DNA of 6,977 bases from Nitriliruptoraceae bacterium (GCA_003554005.1 PWEU01000294.1:1-6977); one strand, 5' to 3'. Shown: positions 1 through 6,610, counted from the first letter of the stretch. Numbers and translations are program-made. Notes: a model not told the origin generated them from the letters alone.

Positions 1-1697
1 ACGCACCGGTACGGCAGCCAGGTGTCCTCGATGTCGCGGCCCTCGGTCCCGCGCTCGATGGCACGGGCGATGCGCTCCGCGGCGATGATGCCGCTGACGG
101 GGACGGTGTAGTCCAGCACGCGACGGAACAGATCGGCGGTGCGGTCGACGAGGTCCTCCGCCGGCGTCTCGAACGCCACCAACGCACCGAGCGCCGCCCC
201 GACGCTGGCGCTGGCGATCCCGTCGATGGGCATGCCGAGCTCAGCCATGGCCCGCACCACACCGAGGTGGGCGAAGCCCTTCGCGCCGCCGCCGCCGAGC
301 ACCAGCCACACCGAGCGGCCGCTGACGTGGCGGGCCAGGCGCTCGATGTCGCCGGCGTGCCCGGCGCGGACGTGGAGGTGGTCGTCGACGTCGCGGTCCG
401 CGAGCCACGCCGCCGTCCCGCGGGGACGGTCCGTGTCCGCCGGGTGGTGCAGCAGCAAGGTGATCCGCTGGTGCGGGAGGTGGCGCAGCGGGAGCAGCGC
501 GCGCTCGGAAGAGGACGGCTCCGGATCGGCGGAAGCGTCCGCGACCAGGAGCACCTGGTCGGCTCTGTCGATGCAGCGCTCCGACCAGGGGGTGCGATCC
601 GCGTCGGCCAGCAGCAGCAGCAGGTCGGTCTCGGCCTCCAGCTCGTCCAGCCAGCGCTCGACCCGCAGATCCTCGGCCTCGCCGCGGCTGGCCTGCGCCG
701 CGCCGGCGACACCGACCGCCGCAGCCACGTCCTCAGCTGTCACGACCCGGACCGAGCCCGCCCGCGTCAGCGCGTCGGCGAGCGCAGCGGCCAGTGGTCC
801 CGTCCCCACCTCGGACGACACGGGGACGACCGCGACGGACGCGTTCCCCATCCGTGCCTGGGCGTATTCTCGCCGCGTGTCCTCCTGTCGCGCCACGAGC
901 CGGCGGACCACGGTCAGCATCGTGCTCGGATGGTCCAGCAGGAACGCCTCGAAGTCCGAGCGTCGCAGCCGCGCCAGCTGGCTTCGGCGGGCGGCGAGCA
1001 CCGTGGCGTCGCGGGGGGCGTCAGCCAGCAGCGCGTGCTCTCCGACCAGTTCGCCGGCACCGATCTCGCCGACCGGCTCAACGATGGCCCCGTCACGGTC
1101 GCGCCTGAGGACGCGCACCCGACCGGAGATCACCAGGTAGGCGGCGCCGGCGTCGTCGCCCTCGGAGAACAGCACCTCGCCGGGGGCAACCGACACGATG
1201 TCGGTGCGGTCCAAGGTGGCAGCCAGCTCCGTCACGTCGGCATCCGGGAACAGCACGGCGAGCTGGCGGCGCAGTCGGGTCGCGAGCAGCCGGTCGGAGG
1301 CGGTCCGGGCGAGCTGTGCGCCGAGTGAGGGCTCCTTCTCGAGCAGCGCGATGAAGCGCTCGCCGTCGATCGCCGCCACCTCGGCGTCCTCGAGGGCGCG
1401 CAGGGTCGCCGACCGGGTGCCGCCGGAGAGGACGGCGATCTCACCGATCACCGCGCCGGAGCCGAGACGGGCCAGCGCCGCGTCGTCGGGGTCCCCCGGC
1501 TCGGCCAGGGCGGCGAAGTGGCCGGACAGCACGACGTAGAGCGCGTCGGCCACCTCGCCGGTCTCCACGAGGTGTTCCCCCGGGCCGATCCGCAGCACGC
1601 GGCTGGCATCGGCGACCGCTGCCAGCACCCCTTCGTCCAACGCCGAGAACGGGGGGATCGCTCCGAACCGGTCCACGAGTCCAGCGTCCATCGCCAT
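1..1697 (-). CDS. NTE-like patatin phospholipase with two cyclic-nucleotide-binding domains (3' end off window)
   Basis: The frame is open for 565 codons from an ATG at 1697 to the left edge, so the N-terminus is complete and the C-terminus is missing. The start is preceded by GGGGAG (1709-1704) at a 6-base spacing; a second ATG lies two codons in. Domains: cNBD1 about residues 11-125, with cassette GEIAVLSGGTRSAT at 85-98; cNBD2 about 150-265, with GEHALLADAPRDAT at 219-232; then the linker domain typical of neuropathy target esterase (about 287-446: VAVVPVS near its start, TPWSERC at 369-375, ADQVLLV at 379-385). The patatin domain begins with the oxyanion motif GGGGAKGFAHLGV at 468-480. 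The nucleophile elbow reads SASVG (496-500), so Ser498 is present but the first glycine of GxSxG is Ser. A later IEDTWLPY stretch also matches the NTE family. The catalytic Asp would lie beyond the edge. Family members are membrane-associated lysophospholipases/phospholipases. No transmembrane segment precedes cNBD1. It is divergent from the glutaminase gene. Family assignment is firm; substrate is unknown. Confidence 0.93.
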   Translation of the reverse strand, partial: MAMDAGLVDRFGAIPPFSALDEGVLAAVADASRVLRIGPGEHLVETGEVADALYVVLSGHFAALAEPGDPDDAALARLGSGAVIGEIAVLSGGTRSATLRALEDAEVAAIDGERFIALLEKEPSLGAQLARTASDRLLATRLRRQLAVLFPDADVTELAATLDRTDIVSVAPGEVLFSEGDDAGAAYLVISGRVRVLRRDRDGAIVEPVGEIGAGELVGEHALLADAPRDATVLAARRSQLARLRRSDFEAFLLDHPSTMLTVVRRLVARQEDTRREYAQARMGNASVAVVPVSSEVGTGPLAAALADALTRAGSVRVVTAEDVAAAVGVAGAAQASRGEAEDLRVERWLDELEAETDLLLLLADADRTPWSERCIDRADQVLLVADASADPEPSSSERALLPLRHLPHQRITLLLHHPADTDRPRGTAAWLADRDVDDHLHVRAGHAGDIERLARHVSGRSVWLVLGGGGAKGFAHLGVVRAMAELGMPIDGIASASVGAALGALVAFETPAEDLVDRTADLFRRVLDYTVPVSGIIAAERIARAIERGTEGRDIEDTWLPYRC

Positions 1698-1732
1698 CCA
1701 CCACTCCCCAGCTGCCGCCACCCTGGAGCAGA

Positions 1733-1738
1733 ACGCTA
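1733..1738 (-). promoter_or_regulatory. Candidate -10 hexamer for the NTE-like gene
   Basis: TAGCGT on the minus strand fits the actinobacterial TAnnnT -10 pattern and ends 35 bases before the ATG at 1697, leaving room for a 5' leader of about 30 bases. No -35 is found at the usual 17-18 base distance; TTGCGC (1766-1761) is 22 bases away, which is too far. A weak call made on pattern and position only. Confidence 0.3.
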
Positions 1739-1863
1739 GTAGCCCGAACGTCTCACGTCTGCGCAACGATGCCGCCGCGTGACTGCCCTCTGGGGGGGCC
1801 CTGGTCCTCAGCGCTCGTCTGGTCGTGCTCGGTCGCCACCCGCGCGCCCGTGCTAGCCCCGCC

Positions 1864-1903
1864 CGAAACCTCGTCGAAACCCGGGTGACGCCGGCCCGTG
1901 ACG
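1864..1903. repeat. Two pairs of short direct repeats upstream of glsA
   Basis: CGAAACC occurs at 1864-1870 and 1875-1881, eleven bases apart. GTGACG follows at 1885-1890 and 1898-1903, thirteen bases apart. Roughly helical-turn spacing in a divergent promoter region is compatible with a tandem regulator site, but repeats this short can arise by chance in GC-rich DNA. Confidence 0.3.
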
Positions 1904-2003
1904 GCGCTCCGCTCCCCTTCGCGCGGCTGCACGCTGTGCCGGATGGCCGAACGGCAGCGCCCGTCGTGGCGGAACCCAGCGGGTGCAGGCCGAAGGGAGC
2001 CGG

Positions 2004-3815
2004 ATGCGGGACACGATCACGCGGATCATCGAGGAGGTCCACCAGCGCTACGCGGGCACGATGGACGGCACCCTCGCCGACTACATCCCGGAGTTGACCC
2101 GGTCCGACCCGGCCCACTTCGGCATCGCGCTGGTCACGGCCGACGGGTCCCGCTACACCGTCGGTGACGTCGACGTGCCGTTCACGATCCAGTCGGTCTC
2201 CAAGGCCTTCACCTACGGCATGGCGTTGGACCGTTGGGGGGCGGCCGCGGTGGAGGACCGTGTCGGGGTCGAGCCGTCGGGGGAGGCCTTCAACTCGATC
2301 AGCCTCGACCCCGGAACCGGCCGGCCACGCAACCCGATGATCAACGCCGGGGCCATCGCGGTCACCGGCATGCTGCCGGACAGCGCGGACCAGCCCCGCT
2401 TCGAGCACATCCTGGCGACCTTCTCGCGGTTCGCCGCCCGCGACCTCGACTGGGACAAGGAGGTCTACGCCTCGGAGAGCGCCACCGGATTCCGCAACCG
2501 AGCCATCGCGAACCTGCTGCGCAGCTTCGACATCCTCGATGGTCCGACCGACCCCACCGTCGAGGCCTACTTCAGGCAGTGCTCGATCCAGGTCACCTGC
2601 ACCGACCTCGCGACGATGGCGGCCACGCTCGCGCGAGGCGGCGTCAACCCGGTCACCGGCGATCAGGTGCTGAGCCTCGGCAACGTGGAGAAGGTCCTGT
2701 CGGTGATGGCGACCTGCGGGATGTACGACTACTCCGGCACCTGGGTCTACGAGGTCGGCCTCCCTGCCAAGAGCGGCGTGGGTGGCGGGGTTCTCGGGGT
2801 CCTGCCGGGACAGTTCGGGGTGGCGCTGTTCTCGCCGCTGCTCGACGAGAAGTTCAACACCGTGCGCGGCGTGGCTGGCTTCCGCGACCTGTCGCGGGAG
2901 TTCGACCTGCACCTGCTCCGCGCGCCCTCGATGTCCAAGCACGCGATCCGGCGGAGCTACCGCCTGAGCGACGTCAGCTCCCGGCGCGGACGTCCCGACC
3001 AGGACCTCGAGCTGCTGGCCGACCTCGGCCAGCAGGTCCTCGTGCTGGAGCTGCAGGGCGATCTGTTCGCGGCCTCGCTCGAGCGGGTGATCCGGGCGCT
3101 GGCGACCGACGCCGACGATGTCGAGGTGGTCGTGCTCGACCTGCGCCGGGCGGGTGCCACCGACGGTTCGACGGTGGGGCTGCTCCGGGGTCTCGCGGAG
3201 AACATCGCCGCCGACGCGCAGCGCCTCGTCGTCACCGACCCGGCGGGGGTCCTTCCCCCGGAGGCCTTCGCCGACCTCGACGTCGAGGTGGCGCGCACCC
3301 TCGACGATGCGATGCGACGCTGCGAGGACGCGCTGCTCGTCGGTGCGGGCCGGGCGCCGGCCGGGTCCGCTCGGCTCGACCTCGACGATTTCGAGCTGGT
3401 CCGCCACCTCGGCGAGCACGAGCGAACACGGTTGCTGCCCCGCTTCGTGGAGCGCACCTTCGCCGCCGGCGCGGTCATCGTCGAGCAGGGAGCGGACGCC
3501 GATGCGCTGTATCTCCTCGGCTCCGGGGTCGCCGAGGTGGAGTTCGCCGACCCGCTGGACGGCAGCGTCGAGCGCATCGCCGACCTGTACCCCGGCGTGG
3601 TCATGGGCGAGCTCGGACTGCTCGGTCAGGGTCGGCGGTCCGCGACCGTGCGGGCGGCCACCGACGTGGTGTGCTTCGAGCTCACCCGCTTGGAGCTCAT
3701 GCGACTGCGCAGCTCCGACCACCTCGTCTACACGCGGATCATCGAGCACCTGCTCGTCAGCACGGCCGAGCGGCTGCGGCGCGCGAACCGCGAAGCATCC
3801 ATGCTGCGGGACTGA
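2004..3815 (+). CDS. glsA: Glutaminase A fused to STAS and cyclic-nucleotide-binding domains
   Basis: This protein converts L-glutamine to L-glutamate and ammonia in the cytoplasm. It has 603 residues from the ATG at 2004, with AAGGGAG at 1993-1999; an in-frame GTG at 1983 lacks comparable support. Residues 1-305 are a full serine-dependent glutaminase: S64-x-x-K67 nucleophile motif (QSVSKAF), GEAFNSI (93-99), PMINAGAI (111-118, Asn114), SES region with Glu158 and Asn165, YFRQCS with Tyr189, CGMYDY with Tyr241, and AKSGVGGG with Ser257. These are the residues expected of an active enzyme. Stand-alone bacterial GlsA is about 310 residues, so the other 300 are an added module: a STAS domain at about 345-430 (DGSTVG in place of the usual DSSGLG, with Ser389 at the second Ser) and a cNBD at about 463-600 (cassette GELGLLGQGRRSAT, 535-548). 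STAS and cNBD tails are known to me on some actinobacterial glutaminases; ligand control is inferred. A cAMP-phosphodiesterase-like gene follows 76 bases downstream. Confidence 0.95.
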   Translation: MRDTITRIIEEVHQRYAGTMDGTLADYIPELTRSDPAHFGIALVTADGSRYTVGDVDVPFTIQSVSKAFTYGMALDRWGAAAVEDRVGVEPSGEAFNSISLDPGTGRPRNPMINAGAIAVTGMLPDSADQPRFEHILATFSRFAARDLDWDKEVYASESATGFRNRAIANLLRSFDILDGPTDPTVEAYFRQCSIQVTCTDLATMAATLARGGVNPVTGDQVLSLGNVEKVLSVMATCGMYDYSGTWVYEVGLPAKSGVGGGVLGVLPGQFGVALFSPLLDEKFNTVRGVAGFRDLSREFDLHLLRAPSMSKHAIRRSYRLSDVSSRRGRPDQDLELLADLGQQVLVLELQGDLFAASLERVIRALATDADDVEVVVLDLRRAGATDGSTVGLLRGLAENIAADAQRLVVTDPAGVLPPEAFADLDVEVARTLDDAMRRCEDALLVGAGRAPAGSARLDLDDFELVRHLGEHERTRLLPRFVERTFAAGAVIVEQGADADALYLLGSGVAEVEFADPLDGSVERIADLYPGVVMGELGLLGQGRRSATVRAATDVVCFELTRLELMRLRSSDHLVYTRIIEHLLVSTAERLRRANREASMLRD

Positions 3816-3853
3816 GCGCCGCTGAGCTCCGCTGCTCTCGCCGCGGCAGTGAC

Positions 3854-3859
3854 TAGCCT
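3854..3859 (+). promoter_or_regulatory. Candidate -10 hexamer before the phosphodiesterase-like gene
   Basis: TAGCCT in the 76-base gap after glsA fits TAnnnT and lies 32 bases before the chosen GTG start. No -35 match is visible at 17-18 bases upstream. It would allow transcription of the phosphodiesterase-rph-rdgB run separately from glsA. Pattern evidence only. Confidence 0.3.
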
Positions 3860-3891
3860 GGGCCGACCGGGATCGTCGAGGAGTGGACGCT

Positions 3892-4659
3892 GTGGTGCTG
3901 GACCTGACCGTGCTGGGCTGTGCTGGGTCGCACACCGGTGTCGGGCGGATGTGCTCCGGCTACCTCGTCGAAGCGGCGGGCAAGCGGATCCTGCTCGACG
4001 CCGGCAACGGCTCCACGGGCAACCTCCAGCGCGAGCACCGGCTCCGCGACCTCGACGCGATCGTGATCAGCCACCGCCACGTCGACCACTGCATCGACCT
4101 GATCGGCTGCTACTACAACCTGCGCTTCGACCCGGACCACGCGGGGCGGATGCCGCTGTACGCCGCAGCCGAGGTCCACGAGCTCCTGACCGGCCTGCTC
4201 TCAGGCGATGCACCGATGTCCTTCGACGACCTCTTCGCCCACCAGGAGGTCGGCCATGGTGACCACATCCAGATCGGCGAGGTGTCCCTGCGGTTCGCCC
4301 GCAGCGTCCACCCGGTGCCCACCGTCTCCACTCGCATCGAGGTGGGCGGGGGCACCGTGGTGTACTCGGGCGATTCGGCCGGTGGGCCGGACCTGGTCGA
4401 GATCGCCAGGGGTGCCGACCTGCTGCTGTGCGAGGCGACCTGGACCGGCGATGCCGCCGACTACCCGCCCGACATCCACCTCACCGCGACGGACGCGGCG
4501 AAGGTGGCCAACGAGGCTGGGGTCGGCCGGCTGATCCTGACCCACCTCGCCGGGGCGACCGACCGGGAGCAGGCGATGGCCGAGGCGGCCGCGGTGTTCG
4601 ACGGCACCGTCCAGCTGGCCGAGGATCTCTTCCGGTACCGGGTGGAGGCCCATGACTAG
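3892..4659 (+). CDS. Metallo-beta-lactamase-fold hydrolase of the Rv1339 type (probable cyclic nucleotide phosphodiesterase)
   Basis: A 255-residue single-domain protein. GAGGAG at 3878-3883 supports the GTG at 3892 (8-base spacing); an in-frame GTG at 3883 overlaps that site and GTG 3895 is a further option. The N-terminal strand LTVLGCAGS and the metal motif SHRHVDHCIDL (His61, His63, Asp65, His66) are followed by His140 (SVHPVP), Asp161 (YSGDSAGG) and His218 (LTHLAG), a complete set for two metal ions. CEATWT and PPDIHLTATDA also match Rv1339 of M. tuberculosis as I recall it. Rv1339 has been reported as an atypical class II cAMP phosphodiesterase, and in mycobacteria it likewise sits directly before rph and rdgB. 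The family also resembles RNase Z, but RNase Z is longer and carries an exosite arm not seen here. Two cNBD-bearing enzymes upstream make cAMP the likely substrate. The fold is certain; the substrate is inferred. Confidence 0.88.
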   Translation: MVLDLTVLGCAGSHTGVGRMCSGYLVEAAGKRILLDAGNGSTGNLQREHRLRDLDAIVISHRHVDHCIDLIGCYYNLRFDPDHAGRMPLYAAAEVHELLTGLLSGDAPMSFDDLFAHQEVGHGDHIQIGEVSLRFARSVHPVPTVSTRIEVGGGTVVYSGDSAGGPDLVEIARGADLLLCEATWTGDAADYPPDIHLTATDAAKVANEAGVGRLILTHLAGATDREQAMAEAAAVFDGTVQLAEDLFRYRVEAHD

Positions 4660-4671
4660 GTGTCGATGCCG

Positions 4672-4677
4672 TTAGGG
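4672..4677 (+). promoter_or_regulatory. Candidate -10 hexamer before rph
   Basis: TAGGGT in the 68-base gap between the phosphodiesterase-like gene and rph fits TAnnnT and would give a leader of about 40-45 bases. No acceptable -35 is seen at the standard distance, so rph-rdgB may instead be read through from upstream. Confidence 0.3.
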
Positions 4678-4727
4678 TCACCGCCTGCTTCCTCGATCCC
4701 TGTCCGGCTCCCCACCAGAGGTCCGCC

Positions 4728-5459
4728 ATGTCCCGCGCCGATGGTCGTCGTCCAGACGAGCTGCGTCCCGTCACGATCGTCCCCGACGCCCAGCGTCACC
4801 CGGCCGGCTCCGCGCTGACCCGGTTCGGTGGCACCCACGTGCTGTGCGCGGCGTCGGTGGAGGACGGGTCCCCACCCTTCCGCGGAACCGGGGGGTGGGT
4901 GACGGCCGAGTACGCCATGCTGCCGGGCTCGACCGACCGTCGGGCCCGCCGTGACCGCTCGGGACCGTCGGGCCGGGCCAAGGAGATCGAGCGGCTCATC
5001 GGACGCTCGCTCCGAGCCGTGGTCGACCTCGACGCCATGACCGAGCTGACCGTCACCGTCGACTGTGACGTGCTGGAGGCCGACGGCGGGACCCGCACGG
5101 CTGCGATCACCGGGGGGTGGGTCGCCCTGGCTCGAGCGCTGACGGCCAGCGGGCAGGCCGGGGCGCTGACCGGGCAGGTCGCCGCCATCTCGGTGGGGGT
5201 GGTCGACGGCGAACCGCGCCTGGACCTGCCCTTCGAGGAGGACGTCCGCGCCGAGGTCGACATGAACGTGGTGGCCACCGCCGACGGACGGCTCGTCGAG
5301 GTCCAGGGCACCGCTGAGGGCGCGCCCTTCGACCGGGCGGCCCTCGACCGGCTGCTCGACCTCGCTCTAGCTGGCTGCGAGCAGCTCTTCGCCCTCCAGC
5401 GGGCGGCGGTGACGGCGTCCGCGGCCACCGCTGGGTTGGGCACGGAGCTGCCGGCATGA
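4728..5459 (+). CDS. rph: Ribonuclease PH
   Basis: A phosphate-dependent 3'-5' exoribonuclease that trims tRNA precursors in the cytoplasm, working as a ring of subunits. The 243 residues match the family's usual 235-260. ATG 4728 follows AGAGG (4717-4721) with a 6-base gap. Motifs in order: RRPDELRPV (7-15), LTRFGGTHVLCAASVED (30-46), GWVTAEYAMLPGST (56-69), SGRAKEIERLIGRSLRAVVD (81-100; Arg83 is in the phosphate-binding position), DCDVLEADGGTRTA (112-125) and EEDVRAEVDMNVV (170-182), where Asp172 and Asp178 match the family's acidic pair. The basic loop around 70-80 is about two residues shorter than in mycobacterial RNase PH by eye alignment. The stop codon overlaps the rdgB start (ATGA), so the two are probably co-translated. 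This pairing is conserved in actinobacteria. Confidence 0.97.
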   Translation: MSRADGRRPDELRPVTIVPDAQRHPAGSALTRFGGTHVLCAASVEDGSPPFRGTGGWVTAEYAMLPGSTDRRARRDRSGPSGRAKEIERLIGRSLRAVVDLDAMTELTVTVDCDVLEADGGTRTAAITGGWVALARALTASGQAGALTGQVAAISVGVVDGEPRLDLPFEEDVRAEVDMNVVATADGRLVEVQGTAEGAPFDRAALDRLLDLALAGCEQLFALQRAAVTASAATAGLGTELPA

Positions 5460-6088
5460 CCGGCGACCCGCAGGTGGTGGTGGCGACCGGCAACCCCCAC
5501 AAGCTGACCGAGATCCGCGCCATCCTCGACGAGCACGGGGTGGCGGTGGAGCTCGTGGCGATGACCGAGCTCGGTCTCGACTCCCCGCCGGAGGACGGCG
5601 ACACCTTCGAGGCCAACGCGCTGATCAAAGCCCGGGCATGTGCGGCGGCGACGGGCTCGGTCGCGATCGCCGACGACTCCGGGCTGGCCGTTGACGCCCT
5701 AGGGGGTGCCCCCGGGGGCTACAGCGCCCGCTACGCCGGACCGGAGGCCGACGACGACGCCAACAACGCCAAGCTGCTCGCCGAGGTCGCCGACATCCCG
5801 GCTGAGCGTCGCACGGCCAGGTTCGTGTGCGCCGCAGCGGCGGTGGGGCCGGGCGGCCACGAGATCGTGCTCCGGGGCGAGATGCCCGGCCACCTCGTCG
5901 ATCCACCCCGCGGGGCCAACGGCTTCGGCTACGACCCGCTGTTCGTCGCCGACGCCACGACCGACGGTCGTACCAACGGTGAGCTGACGCCGCGGGAGAA
6001 GGATGCCATCAGCCACCGGGGCGCCGCCTTCCGCGCGCTGGCGGAGCATCTCCCGGCCCTGCTGTCCGCGGACCCTGCCGGCTCCTGA
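5456..6088 (+). CDS. rdgB: XTP/dITP pyrophosphatase (non-canonical purine NTP pyrophosphatase, HAM1 family)
   Basis: This enzyme hydrolyses deaminated purine nucleotides (XTP, ITP, dITP) to monophosphate and pyrophosphate, keeping them out of DNA and RNA. It has 210 residues, the usual family size. Motifs: ATGNPHKLTE at 10-19 (nucleotide phosphate binding); ADDSGLAVDALGGAPGGYSA with Asp73/Asp74 as the metal/general-base pair; GFGYDPLF at 156-163; and EKDAISHRGAAF with Ser186-His187-Arg188 for base recognition. The ATG at 5456 shares four bases with the rph stop and has no strong ribosome-binding site of its own, which fits translational coupling. It ends 28 bases before a convergent gene, with no evident intrinsic terminator between them. 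No missing key residue was noticed. Confidence 0.97.
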   Translation: MTGDPQVVVATGNPHKLTEIRAILDEHGVAVELVAMTELGLDSPPEDGDTFEANALIKARACAAATGSVAIADDSGLAVDALGGAPGGYSARYAGPEADDDANNAKLLAEVADIPAERRTARFVCAAAAVGPGGHEIVLRGEMPGHLVDPPRGANGFGYDPLFVADATTDGRTNGELTPREKDAISHRGAAFRALAEHLPALLSADPAGS

Positions 6089-6116
6089 ACCAGGCGCGGA
6101 CGCGGCGAGGTGGTCC

Positions 6117-6536
6117 TCAGTCCCTCACGACCTGTCGACCGTCGATGTCCTGCACGTCCACGCGGATCCAGAAGGAGCGGTCCCCAGGTAGTGCCCAGGG
6201 TTCGAAGGACCGCGCGTGCAGGGCCTCGATCTCCGCCTCGTCGGTCACGATCGAGGCGCGGCCCCGCGCCACGACCGACCACCCGATCCGGCGTTCGGCG
6301 TCGCCCTCGTCGGCCTCGATCACCACCATGTTGCCGGCCGCGGCGGACCCGAGCTTCGAGCCCGGCGCGGCCCGGAAGTACACCGCGCCGCCGTGGAGCA
6401 GGTGGTTGACGGGCAGGACCATCGGGTCGCCGTCCACCACGAAGCCCACCCTGACGTAGGGGGTCTGCTCCAGGTGCTCGATGCACGCATCACGATCGAT
6501 CGCGATGAGATCACCCGGTCGAGGCGGATTCGGCAC
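6117..6536 (-). CDS. Pyridoxamine 5'-phosphate oxidase-like split-barrel flavin-binding protein
   Basis: A 139-residue protein. The GTG at 6536 is chosen because GGAGGG (6548-6543) sits six bases upstream; the frame is open to a TTG at 6581 but without such a site. The sequence fits small members of the pyridoxamine-phosphate-oxidase-like family (FMN or related cofactor): YVRVGFVVDGDPMVLPVNH, GGAVYFRAAPGSKL, NMVVIEADE, GWSVVARGRAS, then FWIRVDVQDIDGRQV at the end. True PNPOx enzymes are longer and usually carry a C-terminal dimerisation region absent here, so vitamin B6 synthesis is unlikely. Relatives act as FMN, F420 or haem-binding oxidoreductases, or are uncharacterised. No signal peptide or membrane segment. 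The cofactor cannot be decided from sequence alone. Confidence 0.85.
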   Translation of the reverse strand: MPNPPRPGDLIAIDRDACIEHLEQTPYVRVGFVVDGDPMVLPVNHLLHGGAVYFRAAPGSKLGSAAAGNMVVIEADEGDAERRIGWSVVARGRASIVTDEAEIEALHARSFEPWALPGDRSFWIRVDVQDIDGRQVVRD

Positions 6537-6580
6537 GTGGTTCCCTCCCGTCGCCAGCCGATGGTCAGCGCGGCCAGACA

Positions 6581-6586
6581 AGCCTA
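6581..6586 (-). promoter_or_regulatory. Candidate -10 hexamer for the split-barrel gene
   Basis: TAGGCT on the minus strand fits TAnnnT, 44 bases before the GTG start, giving a leader of about 35-40 bases. No -35 match is seen 17 bases further up. It would make this gene independent of the SDR gene upstream on the same strand. Confidence 0.35.
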
Positions 6587-6610
6587 ACGGGCCTCGGCGG
6601 CGCCGGCCCC

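Larger units (their letters stand above)
1698..2003. other. Divergent intergenic region between the NTE-like gene and glsA
   Basis: About 300 bases without a convincing gene lie between two divergent genes, so this should hold both promoters. Visible features: a ribosome-binding site on the minus strand (GGGGAG, 1709-1704); a TAGCGT hexamer on the minus strand (1738-1733); a run of seven G near 1791-1797; paired short direct repeats at 1864-1881 and 1885-1903; and AAGGGAG (1993-1999) just before the glsA start. Short open frames here have no ribosome-binding site or recognisable product. I found no clear -35/-10 pair for glsA and no TGTGA-N6-TCACA site of the CRP type, despite the cyclic-nucleotide theme of both flanking genes. 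Confidence 0.6.

Noticed and set aside
605..625. CAG/GCAGCAG trinucleotide run
   Set aside because: It is simply a run of CTG leucine codons (five Leu, residues 359-363) in the minus-strand NTE-like gene.
139..1328. Long plus-strand open frames (333 and 353 codons) across the left part
   Set aside because: They are low-complexity Ser/Arg/Ala-rich or proline/arginine-rich translations with no family motif, antisense to the NTE-like gene, whose minus-strand translation is clearly a real protein.
1698..2003. CRP-type operator (TGTGA-N6-TCACA) in the divergent promoter region
   Set aside because: Only isolated GTGAC or CTCAC half-matches are present, with no correctly spaced inverted pair.
2234..3856. 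540-codon plus-strand frame inside glsA
   Set aside because: Arg/Gly/Pro-rich shadow in another frame; the glsA frame carries all the glutaminase, STAS and cNBD motifs.
3892..4659. Assignment as RNase Z (tRNA 3' processing), attractive next to RNase PH
   Set aside because: The length and the Rv1339-like motifs (CEATWT, PPDIHLTATDA), together with synteny, fit the atypical phosphodiesterase group better; no exosite arm is visible.
4796..5628. Minus-strand frames opposite rph and rdgB
   Set aside because: Antisense shadows of GC-rich genes; no motifs and no ribosome-binding sites.
6089..6116. Bidirectional terminator between rdgB and the convergent split-barrel gene
   Set aside because: The 28-base gap holds no convincing inverted repeat or T-tract.
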